Shown here piece after piece: positions 8,537 to 17,246 of a stretch of 64,000 bases of DNA. The translations under genes were made by a program, and so were the position numbers. The notes under the pieces are model-generated. The model searched no databases. It saw only the letters and a list, made by a program, of their open reading frames with translations, and was not told the origin of the DNA. This stretch comes from Syntrophaceae bacterium UBA2210. GTDB lineage: Bacteria; Desulfobacterota; Syntrophia; Syntrophales; UBA2210. The stretch covers positions 96,802-160,801 of the forward strand of contig DCUQ01000009.1 in the NCBI GenBank assembly GCA_002327865.1, written 5' to 3'. Numbering within the stretch: the stretch's first letter is position 1; every line of letters begins with the position of its first letter.

Positions 8537-9920
8537 TCGAATCGAACACGACCTGCTCGGAAGCATGGAAGTCCCCAAGCATGTCTACTGGGGAATACAT
8601 ACCGAACGGGCACGGCATAATTTTCCGATAAGCGTCGCAGCGGTGAATCCGTATCTCATCCGGGCGATGGCGCAGGTTAAGAAGGCGTGCTGCATGGCCA
8701 ATGCCGAACTGGGGTATCTTGCACCGGGCAAGGCGGAGGCGATCGTCCGTGCCTGTGATGATATTACGGGAAATGCCCTCGGGGACCAGTTCCCCGTCGA
8801 TGCGCTGCAGGGCGGGGCGGGAACATCCACCAACATGAACGTTAACGAAGTCGTTGCCAACAGGGCGATAGAACTGCTCGGAGGCAAGCCGGGAGATTAC
8901 GCCCTCGTCCATCCTCTTGAGGATGTCAACCTGCATCAGTCGACTAACGATACCTACCCGACGGCGGTAAAGATAGCGTGCATCAACAGGTTGAGAACCC
9001 TGAGCGAGAATATTGCCTCGCTCCAGGGAGCGTTCCAGGAAAAGGAATTCGGCGCCGTTGTAAAGATCGGACGTACGGAACTCCAGGAAGCCGTTCCCAT
9101 CACGCTGGGAACCGAATTTTCCGCCTTTGCGGAGGCCGTCGCGCGGGACCGGTGGAGAACGTTCAAATGCGAGGAACGCCTTCGTGTGGTGAACCTCGGC
9201 GGGACGGCGGTGGGAACGGGGCTTACCGCTCCCAGGGATTACATTTTTCTGGTCATTGAAAAGCTCCGTGAGCTCACCGGTCTCGGCCTTTCACGGGGAG
9301 AAAACATCATGGGGGAAACGGCCAATGCCGATGCCTTCGTAGAGGTCTCCGCCACGTTGAAGGCCCATGCATCGAATCTGGTCAAGATATGCAACGATCT
9401 GAGAATTCTCACCCTTCTGGGAGAAATACGCCTGCCCCCGCTGCAGGCGGGGTCGTCCGTCATGCCGGGGAAAGTCAATCCCGTGCTGCTGGAGGCGGCG
9501 ATCCAGTCGGGAATAAAGGTCATGGCAAACGATGCGATCGTCAGCGACGCGGCGAGCAGGGGAACCCTGCAGATCAATGAATTTCTGCCCCTCCTCGCCC
9601 ACGCGATGCTCGAATCACTCGACATACTCGTCAACATCGATTCGCTGCTGCAGAACCATGTCGGACAAATCGCCGCCGATGAACAGGCGTGCCGATACTA
9701 CTTCGACAGAAGCCCCATGATCATAACGGCCCTCGTGCCGGTCATCGGATATGAAGAAGCGACGGCGCTGATAACGGAATTCGCCGCCGGCGACGAAAGG
9801 AATATGCGGGCATTCCTGGAACGGCGGCTGGGCAGCGAGATAATTGAGAAGATCTTTTCACCGGAGAAAATCACGGCACTCGGATACAGGAATTATGGAC
9901 ACGACACCAAAGGGAAATAG
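8529..9920 (+). CDS. aspA: Aspartate ammonia-lyase in hydrogenase maturation operon
   Basis: Catalyses L-aspartate to fumarate plus ammonia. The 463-residue length and motifs match the aspartase/fumarase superfamily: GAGTSTNMNVNEV near 97-109, the HQSTNDTYPTA segment near 137-147 and the catalytic-loop signature GSSVMPGKVNP near 314-324. It is assigned to aspartase rather than class II fumarase by overall pattern; the two are close, so some doubt remains. It overlaps the regulator upstream by 8 nt and hydF downstream by 26 nt. Aspartase genes recur inside hydEFG clusters, and the ammonia could feed the nitrogen of the azadithiolate bridge of the H-cluster (inference). Confidence 0.9.
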   Translation: MGNRIEHDLLGSMEVPKHVYWGIHTERARHNFPISVAAVNPYLIRAMAQVKKACCMANAELGYLAPGKAEAIVRACDDITGNALGDQFPVDALQGGAGTSTNMNVNEVVANRAIELLGGKPGDYALVHPLEDVNLHQSTNDTYPTAVKIACINRLRTLSENIASLQGAFQEKEFGAVVKIGRTELQEAVPITLGTEFSAFAEAVARDRWRTFKCEERLRVVNLGGTAVGTGLTAPRDYIFLVIEKLRELTGLGLSRGENIMGETANADAFVEVSATLKAHASNLVKICNDLRILTLLGEIRLPPLQAGSSVMPGKVNPVLLEAAIQSGIKVMANDAIVSDAASRGTLQINEFLPLLAHAMLESLDILVNIDSLLQNHVGQIAADEQACRYYFDRSPMIITALVPVIGYEEATALITEFAAGDERNMRAFLERRLGSEIIEKIFSPEKITALGYRNYGHDTKGK

Positions 9921-11178
9921 ACTTCACATCGCCATTTTCGGAAGGACGAACGTGGGCAAATCGAGCCTGCTCAATCTTTTGATCGGCCAGGACATCGCCA
10001 TTACTTCGCCCGAAGCGGGAACAACGACCGACGTGGTGGAAAAGGCAATGGAGCTTCTGCCGCTGGGGCCGGTTCTGTTTCTCGACACGGCGGGACTCGA
10101 CGACATTTCATCCCTCGCACGTCTCCGTCTTGAAAAAACGTGGAAGATATTCGACCGGGCGGATATCATTCTTCTCGTGATCGAGGCCGACAGGTGGACC
10201 GAATATGACGAGAAGGTGCTCGCCGAGGCAAAGAAGCGGGACGTGCCCGTCATCGTGGTGATCAACAAGATCGATCTTCACACACCGAGGGAAGAATTTG
10301 TCGCCTCCGTCGAGAAAAAGGCGGGACGGGTGGTCCTCGCCGCCGGCAATGACCGGGCTGGAAGAAACGATTATATCAATCCACTGAAGCGGCATCTTAT
10401 TCAGGTCGCGGCAGATCACTGTATGCAGCCGCCGCCTTTGATCGGAGATCTCCTTCCGTCGGGGGGCGTCGCTGTACTGGTGGTTCCCATCGACCTCGAG
10501 GCGCCGAAGGGTAGACTCATCCTGCCGCAGGTGCAGACGATCCGAGATGCTCTGGACAACGATTCGATGGCGCTCATCGTCAAGGAAAGAGAGCTTGCCC
10601 ATGCCCTGGGCAACTTGAAGCAGGCTCCCCATATCGTCGTCTGCGACTCGCAGGTGGTGCAGAAAATGTGCGCCGATACGCCGGCGACGGTTCCCGCAAC
10701 GACATTCTCCATTCTTTTCGCGCGGCACAAGGGCGATCTGGTGGAGGCGGCACGGGGGGCGGCGGCCATCGAGAAGCTGGAACCGGGGGACAAGGTTCTT
10801 ATTGCCGAGGCGTGTTCGCACCATCCGCTCCAGGATGATATCGGTCGGGTAAAGATACCGCGGTGGCTCCGTCAGTATACGGGATTCAACCTTTCGGTCG
10901 ACGTTTTCGCCGGGCGGGATTATCCCGAGAATCTCTCTCAGTACAAGCTGATCATTCACTGCGGAGCCTGCATGCTGACGAGAAGGGAGATGCTCAACAG
11001 AATCGGAAAGGCAAAAGAAGCGGGCGTATCGATTACCAACTACGGAGTGGCAATATCGCTTTTGCAGGGAGTATTGAGGCGGGTACTTTCACCGTTTCCT
11101 GCGGCATTAAGCACATTCTACAAGGCAATGGGAAAAACACGGGAGGAAGAAACAAATGAGCGGTCAGTCAGCATATAG
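9895..11178 (+). CDS. hydF: [FeFe] hydrogenase maturation GTPase HydF
   Basis: Scaffold on which the diiron subcluster is assembled and from which it is handed to apo-hydrogenase. N-terminal GTPase domain: P-loop GRTNVGKS (16-23), a conserved TTTD in switch I, DTAGLDD (G3), and NKID (G4). The C-terminal cluster-binding domain shows the expected cysteine and histidine ligands: CSHH in the LIAEACSHHPLQDD segment and HCGAC about 50 residues later. 427 residues, normal for HydF. The ATG lies inside the end of aspA (26-nt overlap) and the end overlaps hydG by 23 nt, so expression should be tightly coupled. Confidence 0.96.
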   Translation: MDTTPKGNRLHIAIFGRTNVGKSSLLNLLIGQDIAITSPEAGTTTDVVEKAMELLPLGPVLFLDTAGLDDISSLARLRLEKTWKIFDRADIILLVIEADRWTEYDEKVLAEAKKRDVPVIVVINKIDLHTPREEFVASVEKKAGRVVLAAGNDRAGRNDYINPLKRHLIQVAADHCMQPPPLIGDLLPSGGVAVLVVPIDLEAPKGRLILPQVQTIRDALDNDSMALIVKERELAHALGNLKQAPHIVVCDSQVVQKMCADTPATVPATTFSILFARHKGDLVEAARGAAAIEKLEPGDKVLIAEACSHHPLQDDIGRVKIPRWLRQYTGFNLSVDVFAGRDYPENLSQYKLIIHCGACMLTRREMLNRIGKAKEAGVSITNYGVAISLLQGVLRRVLSPFPAALSTFYKAMGKTREEETNERSVSI

Positions 11179-12649
11179 TATGAAGGAAAAAGATTGGATA
11201 AGCCGGATCGTAAAGGAAAACGAAATTACCCGGTATATGACCGGCGGAAAAGATTTCATAGACGACGAAAAGATATGGGACAAGATCACTGTCAACAAGA
11301 ACCCCGAAGCCGGGAAAATCCGGGACATCATCCGGAAATCACTCGCCATAGAAACCCTTGATCCCGATGAAACCGCGGCCTTGCTGAATGTGGAGGACAA
11401 AGAGTTGTGGGAGGAGATGTTCGAAGCGGCGGGCGAGGTGAAGCGAAGGGTCTATGACAATCGTATCGTGACATTTGCGCCTCTCTACTTCGGAAATCTT
11501 TGTGTCAACAACTGTCTATATTGCGCCTTCAGGAAAGACAACAAAACCGAAGTGAGGAAACGGTTGTCCCTGGAGCAGATACGGGAGGAAGTCAAGGGAA
11601 TGATTTCCATAGGGCACAAGCGCCTTATGCTGGATTGCGGAGAACATCCCGGCACGGACGCCGATTACATTGCCGATGTGCTTCGTACCATTTACGATAC
11701 AAAAATCGGAAGGGGTGAGATAAGGAGGATTAATATTAACGTTGCTTCCATGAGCATCGAAAAACTCAATATGCTTAACCAGGTGGGCATAGGAACATAT
11801 CAGGTATTTCAGGAAACATATCACCATAAAACCTACCGGGATGTTCACCCCGACCTCGAAGCGCCGAAGTCGAATTACGGGTGGAGACTCTATTCTCTGC
11901 ACAGGGGAATGGATGCAGGAATAGACGATGCAGGCATAGGCGTTCTCTTCGGCCTGTATGACTGGAGATTCGAGGTCATGGGGCTGCTTTACCACGCACT
12001 GAATCTGGAAGAGCAATTCGGAATAGGACCTCATACCATTTCAATTCCAAGATTGCAGCCGGCGGAGGACACTCCCTTTATACATTCGACCAGGTACCGG
12101 GTCTCCGACGAGGATTTTAAAAAACTGGTCACGATAATAAGGCTTTCGGTCCCTTACACGGGAATGATTCTCACGGCACGGGAAAGTGCACAGTTGCGCC
12201 GTGAGGTCATTTCATTGGGGATTACCCAGGCGGATGCAGGGACACGAATAGGCATCGGTACCTATAGCGAGAGCTACGACGAGCAGGAAGCAAAAAGGCA
12301 GCAGTTTCTCCTGGGTGATCCGAGAGGGCTGGATGAGTTCATAAGGGAGCTTGCCGAACGCGGATACATCACGTCCTTCTGTACGGCAGGTTACCGGTGT
12401 GGAAGAACCGGGAAGCGTATCATGGATCTCCTGAGATGCGGGCAGGAAGGCCGTTTCTGCAAGCTCAATGCCGTGCTTACCTTCAGGGAATGGCTGGACG
12501 ACTTCGCCAGCGAGGAGACAAAAAAGGCGGGAGAAAAGGTTATCCTGAAAGAACTGGAGGAAATCAAACAGCAGATTCCCTCCACCTACCCGAAACTGAT
12601 GGAATATTACGGAAAGATTAAAGATGGAGAAAGAGACCTGTATTTTTAG
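11156..12649 (+). CDS. hydG: [FeFe] hydrogenase maturase HydG (radical SAM tyrosine lyase), variant C-terminal cluster motif
   Basis: Radical SAM enzyme that cleaves tyrosine to give CO and cyanide bound to iron for the H-cluster. The SAM-cluster motif CX3CX2C is at Cys 116/120/123. 497 residues, close to the usual 470-490. The C-terminal auxiliary cluster normally uses CX2CX22C (CTACYR...). Here Cys 409 and Cys 435 are in place, but the middle position (412) is Gly and a Cys sits three residues later at 415, giving CTAGYRC; another Cys is at 428. The reading frame is clean. Overlaps hydF by 23 nt and the next gene by 26 nt. It is the only hydG in view and should be functional, since two intact hydrogenases are present. 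Confidence 0.95.
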   Translation: MSGQSAYSMKEKDWISRIVKENEITRYMTGGKDFIDDEKIWDKITVNKNPEAGKIRDIIRKSLAIETLDPDETAALLNVEDKELWEEMFEAAGEVKRRVYDNRIVTFAPLYFGNLCVNNCLYCAFRKDNKTEVRKRLSLEQIREEVKGMISIGHKRLMLDCGEHPGTDADYIADVLRTIYDTKIGRGEIRRININVASMSIEKLNMLNQVGIGTYQVFQETYHHKTYRDVHPDLEAPKSNYGWRLYSLHRGMDAGIDDAGIGVLFGLYDWRFEVMGLLYHALNLEEQFGIGPHTISIPRLQPAEDTPFIHSTRYRVSDEDFKKLVTIIRLSVPYTGMILTARESAQLRREVISLGITQADAGTRIGIGTYSESYDEQEAKRQQFLLGDPRGLDEFIRELAERGYITSFCTAGYRCGRTGKRIMDLLRCGQEGRFCKLNAVLTFREWLDDFASEETKKAGEKVILKELEEIKQQIPSTYPKLMEYYGKIKDGERDLYF

Positions 12650-12914
12650 GCAGACATTAACCGGTTATCTGAACTGGACGGCGCGATACATTCAGGAAAC
12701 GTACGGGGTTAACGTGTGGTTTGCCGAAATCATGGGAAGAAGATGGTCCTATATCGCCGGCAGCAGGGGAGAAGAAAGTTCCCTGTCTCCCCCAAGCCGG
12801 ATCGAAATCACCGACCGGTTCGGGCTCGTTTCTGACGGGTGGGAGAACATTCCCTCCGACGAAAGCGAAGCGATCATATCGCGGCTGAGAGAAACCATAA
12901 CAGCATATGGATAA
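12624..12914 (+). CDS. Unrecognised 96-residue protein between hydG and hydE
   Basis: I do not recognise this protein. It is predicted soluble, with no signal peptide or membrane helix and a single Cys (residue 6). It is rich in aromatic residues in the first half (Trp and Tyr around 17-46, including a RRWSYIAGSRGEE stretch), and has a Pro/Ser-rich middle and a helical C-terminus. It starts 26 nt inside hydG with an ATG and overlaps hydE by 8 nt, so it is almost certainly translated with the maturases. Its place suggests a role in H-cluster assembly, for instance as a small chaperone or partner of HydE or HydG; this is guilt by association only. Confidence 0.75.
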   Translation: MEKETCIFRQTLTGYLNWTARYIQETYGVNVWFAEIMGRRWSYIAGSRGEESSLSPPSRIEITDRFGLVSDGWENIPSDESEAIISRLRETITAYG

Positions 12915-13920
12915 AGAAGAGATCTTATATTTTCTGGAACATCCCGACGAAGAGGAAAAACTCTTCCGGAAGGCCGATGAAGTACGGAAGAACCGGTGCG
13001 GTAACGATGTCCATATACGGGGGATTATCGAGTTTTCCAATTACTGCTGCCGGAACTGCCGTTACTGCGGATTGAGACGAGACAACGTGAACCTGAACCG
13101 GTACCGGATGGAAGAACGGGAAATTATCGACCTCGCCCGTCGGATTGCCGCGACCGGCATAAAAACGATCGTTCTTCAGTCGGGAGATGATTTTCATTAC
13201 ACCCGCAGGGCACTCTGCCGCATCATCGAGCGTATCAAACAAAACGATGACGTCGCAATAACACTGAGCGTCGGGGAACGACCCTTCGACGATTACCGGG
13301 CCTTCAAACTCGCGGGAGTGGACCGGTATCTGCTCAAACACGAAACGGCAAACAGTGATCTTTACGGCAGTCTTCATCCCGGCCAGACTCTGGAACAAAG
13401 ATTGAAGATACTGGCGTTTCTGAGAGATATCGGCTGCCAGATAGGATCGGGGAACATCGTCGGCCTCCCCGGTCAAACCTGCGACGACCTCTGTGCCGAT
13501 ATCCTCCTGCTCGAAAAGCTGGATCCCGATATGTCGTCCGTAGGACTCTTCATCCCGCAACACGATACGCCGTTATCGAATACTCCTGCCGGAGACCTGC
13601 AGACGGCGCTGAGAGTTCTGGCGCTCGCGAGAACAGCCACTCAGGATGCTCATATACCTGTGACCACGGCAATCGTAACCGCCGATCCCGAGACAGGTCT
13701 GGTTCGAGGATTACGGGCGGGTGCGAATGTTATCATGCCAGATTTTACCCCTGAGACCTGCAGCCGGGAATATGCCATCTACGACAACAAGATACGGATT
13801 ACACTTCAAGAAGCAAAAGAGGCGATCCGTACGACCGGGAGAACAGTATCGAAGACCAGGGGCGATTCGCTGAAACAAAACAGCTGCACATACAGGGACA
13901 TCGGAACCGGAAAAGCGTAA
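12907..13920 (+). CDS. hydE: [FeFe] hydrogenase maturase HydE (radical SAM)
   Basis: Radical SAM enzyme of the BioB/HydE family that processes the HydG-derived Fe(CO)2CN species on the way to the diiron subcluster. CX3CX2C at Cys 47/51/54 binds the catalytic [4Fe-4S] cluster; CGLRRDN, an LQSGDD segment near 96 and GSGNIVGLPGQT near 183 are typical of HydE. 337 residues, of normal length. ATG overlaps the preceding small gene by 8 nt. It ends the maturation operon; the 70-bp gap to the convergent ABC permease gene shows no strong terminator. Confidence 0.95.
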   Translation: MDKEEILYFLEHPDEEEKLFRKADEVRKNRCGNDVHIRGIIEFSNYCCRNCRYCGLRRDNVNLNRYRMEEREIIDLARRIAATGIKTIVLQSGDDFHYTRRALCRIIERIKQNDDVAITLSVGERPFDDYRAFKLAGVDRYLLKHETANSDLYGSLHPGQTLEQRLKILAFLRDIGCQIGSGNIVGLPGQTCDDLCADILLLEKLDPDMSSVGLFIPQHDTPLSNTPAGDLQTALRVLALARTATQDAHIPVTTAIVTADPETGLVRGLRAGANVIMPDFTPETCSREYAIYDNKIRITLQEAKEAIRTTGRTVSKTRGDSLKQNSCTYRDIGTGKA

Positions 13921-13990
13921 CGGACATTCGATATTGCGGCAAATCGGCACGTAATGTAACAGGCACAAGATCTTTTACTGTAGATTTCGC

Positions 13991-15202
13991 TTACTCGTGG
14001 CGCAGGGCTTCTATCGGATCCAGGCGGGCAGCCTGGCGGGCCGGGAAAAATCCGAATACCACGCCCACCGCGGCGGAAAACAGGAACGCGACGACTATGA
14101 TCCCCGGGTTCAGGATAAAGGGCATACCCAGAATATACGCGCCCGAAGCTGCCGCCAGCAGTCCGAGGGCAATACCGAACAACCCGCCGAAAGAAGACAA
14201 TACAACGGCTTCTATCAGAAACTGCATCAGTACCTCGCGTTCCAGGGCACCGATGGCAAGACGGATTCCGATCTCGCGCGTTCTCTCGGTAACCGAAACG
14301 AGCATGATGTTCATGATACCTATGCCGCCGACCAGCAGACTGACCGCCGCCACCGCCGCCAGCAGAGCGGTCAGTATCCGGGTCGTACCGGTCATGGTAC
14401 TGACAATCTCCTGCATATCCATCACATGAAAATCATCGTCTTCGCCCGCAGTTATCCGGCGGCGTTCCCGCATTAACCGTTCGATGTTTTCGCGTATTTC
14501 CGTAGTCGATATTCCATCCTGAGCGGATACATAAATATTACTCACATCAGTGTTTCCGGCAATTCTCCTCTGGAAGGCCCGGAGCGGGATGAGAACGAAG
14601 TCATCCTGGTCGGTGCCGAAACTCGACTGTCCCTTGGATTCCAATACCCCGATAACCCGGCAGGAAAGCTTCTGAATGCGGATAACCGCGCCCAGCGGAT
14701 CCGTGTCTCCGAACAATTGTTCCCGCACCGTCGTACCGATTATGCCCACCGCTTTCCCGGAACGCAATTCATCGTCGGCAAACTCGCGGCCGGTTTCAAG
14801 GGGCCAGTCACGTATACGTAAATAGTCGTTTATGCTTCCCATAACCGTGGTAGACCAGTTTTTATTGCCGTAGATGGCCTGCATGCCGGCGGATGCCATC
14901 GGCGCAACCGCTTCCAGACCGAATATCTCACGGCTGATGATGTCGGCATCTTCCACCTCGAACATGTCGGCCTGTGATCTTACACCGCCGGGTCCCCGCA
15001 TCCCCTGCCCCGGACGCACCTGCAGCATATTGCTGCCGAGGCTGGCGATTTCCGCAGTTACCTGTGCCGTAGCCCCTCCGCCCAGGGTAACCATAGTAAT
15101 GACGGCGGCGACACCGATAACGATGCCGAGAACCGTCAGTGAAGAACGCATTACATTGCGGCGGATTTCTCTCAGGGCGAGAATAATCGTCTCATATATC
15201 AT
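13991..15202 (-). CDS. MacB-type ABC transporter permease (FtsX family)
   Basis: Inner-membrane permease with one N-terminal helix (about 17-38), a large periplasmic domain (about 45-270) and three C-terminal helices, the MacB/LolC-FtsX layout. The conserved LGIVIGVAAVITM near the first helix and NIMLVSVTERTREIGIRLAIGA before the second helix are characteristic. Its ATPase is encoded separately just upstream (11-nt overlap), unlike the fused MacB of E. coli. The ATG at 15202 behind GGAGG is preferred to an in-frame ATG six codons earlier. With the adaptor and TolC-like genes it should form a trans-envelope export machine; the substrate is unknown. Confidence 0.9.
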   Translation of the reverse strand: MIYETIILALREIRRNVMRSSLTVLGIVIGVAAVITMVTLGGGATAQVTAEIASLGSNMLQVRPGQGMRGPGGVRSQADMFEVEDADIISREIFGLEAVAPMASAGMQAIYGNKNWSTTVMGSINDYLRIRDWPLETGREFADDELRSGKAVGIIGTTVREQLFGDTDPLGAVIRIQKLSCRVIGVLESKGQSSFGTDQDDFVLIPLRAFQRRIAGNTDVSNIYVSAQDGISTTEIRENIERLMRERRRITAGEDDDFHVMDMQEIVSTMTGTTRILTALLAAVAAVSLLVGGIGIMNIMLVSVTERTREIGIRLAIGALEREVLMQFLIEAVVLSSFGGLFGIALGLLAAASGAYILGMPFILNPGIIVVAFLFSAAVGVVFGFFPARQAARLDPIEALRHE

Positions 15203-15932
15203 GACCGCCGACCTCCCCATTGTGCTCTTCGGAATCTATCAGACCGTCGAGAAATCGTACGACCCGTTTAGCATATCGTGCCATTTCAACCTCGTGAGTT
15301 ACCATGACGATGGTGATGCCTCGTTCCCGGTTGAACGAACATAGTAATTCCATGATTTCACGACTCCGTGTCGAATCGAGGTTACCCGTCGGTTCATCCG
15401 CCATCAGTACTTCGGGTGCTATCACCATGGCCCTGGCAATGGCCACCCTCTGCTGCTGTCCGCCGGACAGTTCACCTGGGGTATGGCGCTCCCATCCCTT
15501 CAATCCAACGGCATCGAGCGCGTCGGATGCCAGCCGGTGACGGTCACGTGACGGAACTCCCCGGTATATCAACGGCAACTCCACATTCTCCAAAGCAGAT
15601 GTGCGGTTGAGAAGATTGAATCCCTGGAATACGAACCCCAGATAATTTCTCCGAAGCAACGCGCGTTGATCGCGGGACATAGATCCGACATCGAGACCTT
15701 TAAACAGGTAAGTTCCGGACGTGGGCGTGTCAAGGCATCCCAGTATGTTCATGCAGGTAGATTTACCCGACCCGCTCGGTCCCATGACGGCTAAAAACTC
15801 TCCCTGTTTTATTCGCAGGTCGACACCGCTCAGGGCATGCATTGCGACATCACCCATCCCGTATACCTTGGTGATTTCTTTTAATTCGATAAGTATATCG
15901 CTACTGCTAAGGAAAGCCTTTTTCATATTCAT
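15192..15932 (-). CDS. MacB/LolD-type ABC transporter ATPase
   Basis: A 246-residue ATPase of the LolD/MacB subfamily. Walker A GPSGSGKST near 51-59, the LSGGQQQRVAIARA signature near 154-167, Walker B VLMADEPTGNLD near 175-186, and the family-typical FVFQGFNLL Q-loop. It drives mechanotransmission by the FtsX-type permease downstream instead of classic transport. ATG overlaps the end of the adaptor gene (ATGA). Part of the minus-strand operon Spy-like protein - outer-membrane factor - adaptor - ATPase - permease. Confidence 0.93.
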   Translation of the reverse strand: MNMKKAFLSSSDILIELKEITKVYGMGDVAMHALSGVDLRIKQGEFLAVMGPSGSGKSTCMNILGCLDTPTSGTYLFKGLDVGSMSRDQRALLRRNYLGFVFQGFNLLNRTSALENVELPLIYRGVPSRDRHRLASDALDAVGLKGWERHTPGELSGGQQQRVAIARAMVIAPEVLMADEPTGNLDSTRSREIMELLCSFNRERGITIVMVTHEVEMARYAKRVVRFLDGLIDSEEHNGEVGGHDI

Positions 15933-17242
15933 TTGTTCGAGCTCACTGTTCCAACGATCAGCTCCAGACCCGGCTCGATTTCACCCTGTGTTATTTCGGT
16001 CCTGACACCATCCGTCATTCCGACCGATACGGAAACGGGAACTGCCGCGCCGTTCACCGCCTTCCACACACGCTGTTGAGACGTGCCTTTCATATCCGTG
16101 AGCTGTTCCGAACCGTTTTTCTGATGCTGGGGCGGACGAGGTAAAAGTTTGCTCATAACACTGCCATTGCCGGATGTTTTCTCGGTTTCCCCGGCACTTT
16201 CCACCACCGGTGTATAACGTAGTGCCGCATTCGGCACGAGAACCGCGTTTGTTATACTTTTGACCGTTATGACAGCCGTAGCCGTCATCCCGGGCCGCAA
16301 AGACAGGTCCTCATTGTTCACCCTGAGCACAGCCGTGTAAGTCACGACACCGTCCGTTGTTTCGGAACCATATCTGACCTGCATGATCTGTGCGGGAAAG
16401 GTTCGATCAGGGTACGCATCGACAGTGAAAGTAGCCTGTTGCCCTTCCGTAACCCGGCTTACATCCGCCTCGTCGATTCCCACGTGAAGTTCCATACTGA
16501 TAAGATCTTCGGCCAGCGTAAAAAGCACAGGAGCTTCCAGTGACGCCGCCACGGTCTGACCGGGCTCCACATCGCGTGAGAGAACGATACCGTTGACCGG
16601 AGACCGGATAACAGCCTTCGACAGATCCGTCTGGTTGTAAGTCAGTGTAGCCTGGGCCTCGGTTACTTCGGCCTGTGCACTGACAAGCGCGGCCTGAGCC
16701 CTCCGGAACGATGCTTCGGCAGCATCCAGTTCACTTTGTGAAGGTGTCTTGTTTTGTGTCAGTTCGCGGGCATGCTTCATCCGCGCCAGTTCGTTGCGGG
16801 TCTCGAACAGAGTGGCCTGTGCCTCCATCACTTTGCCCCTGGCGGAAGCAAGAGCTGCTTCGGATTTCATAACCTCGGCTTTGAGTTTCGAGGTGTCCAG
16901 CCTCACCAGAACCTGGCCTACGGCAACATGATCGTTATAATCCGCCTCGACCGTTTCTATTATTCCAGACAGTTCACTGCCGATATCGACCTGATTGGTA
17001 GGTTCCAGCGTTCCGGTTGCTGTAACCGTGACGGTAAGGTCTCCCCGCTCGACGGTCTGGGTCTTGAACCGAACCGGACCGTTTTTGTCATTGCCGATCC
17101 AGTAAAGAACGGCGGCCGCGATCAGCAGGATTGCAATCCCCCATCCCAGCCACCACTTCAATCGTCGTTTAGAATGTGATGAAGCGTCCATTTCCAGAAT
17201 ATTTGTAATATCCGAATCCTGATTCATGTGCTTGTTTTCCAT
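15929..17242 (-). CDS. MacA/HlyD-type periplasmic adaptor
   Basis: Membrane-fusion protein bridging the inner-membrane ABC complex and an outer-membrane channel. A cytoplasmic N-tail is followed by one helix (about 35-52), a biotinyl-lipoyl-like half-motif near 80-105, a long coiled-coil hairpin (about 110-190, Ala/Glu/Gln-rich), the second lipoyl half with SPVNGIVLSRDVEPGQTV, then a beta-barrel. The region around 330-390 contains a low-complexity insert with QHQKNGSEQ. Start uncertain: ATG at 17242 is used, but an in-frame GTG at 17257 overlapping the previous gene is possible. Adjacent to a MacB-type ABC pair, so MacA-like by context. Confidence 0.88.
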   Translation of the reverse strand: MENKHMNQDSDITNILEMDASSHSKRRLKWWLGWGIAILLIAAAVLYWIGNDKNGPVRFKTQTVERGDLTVTVTATGTLEPTNQVDIGSELSGIIETVEADYNDHVAVGQVLVRLDTSKLKAEVMKSEAALASARGKVMEAQATLFETRNELARMKHARELTQNKTPSQSELDAAEASFRRAQAALVSAQAEVTEAQATLTYNQTDLSKAVIRSPVNGIVLSRDVEPGQTVAASLEAPVLFTLAEDLISMELHVGIDEADVSRVTEGQQATFTVDAYPDRTFPAQIMQVRYGSETTDGVVTYTAVLRVNNEDLSLRPGMTATAVITVKSITNAVLVPNAALRYTPVVESAGETEKTSGNGSVMSKLLPRPPQHQKNGSEQLTDMKGTSQQRVWKAVNGAAVPVSVSVGMTDGVRTEITQGEIEPGLELIVGTVSSNK

Positions 17243-17246
17243 AATA

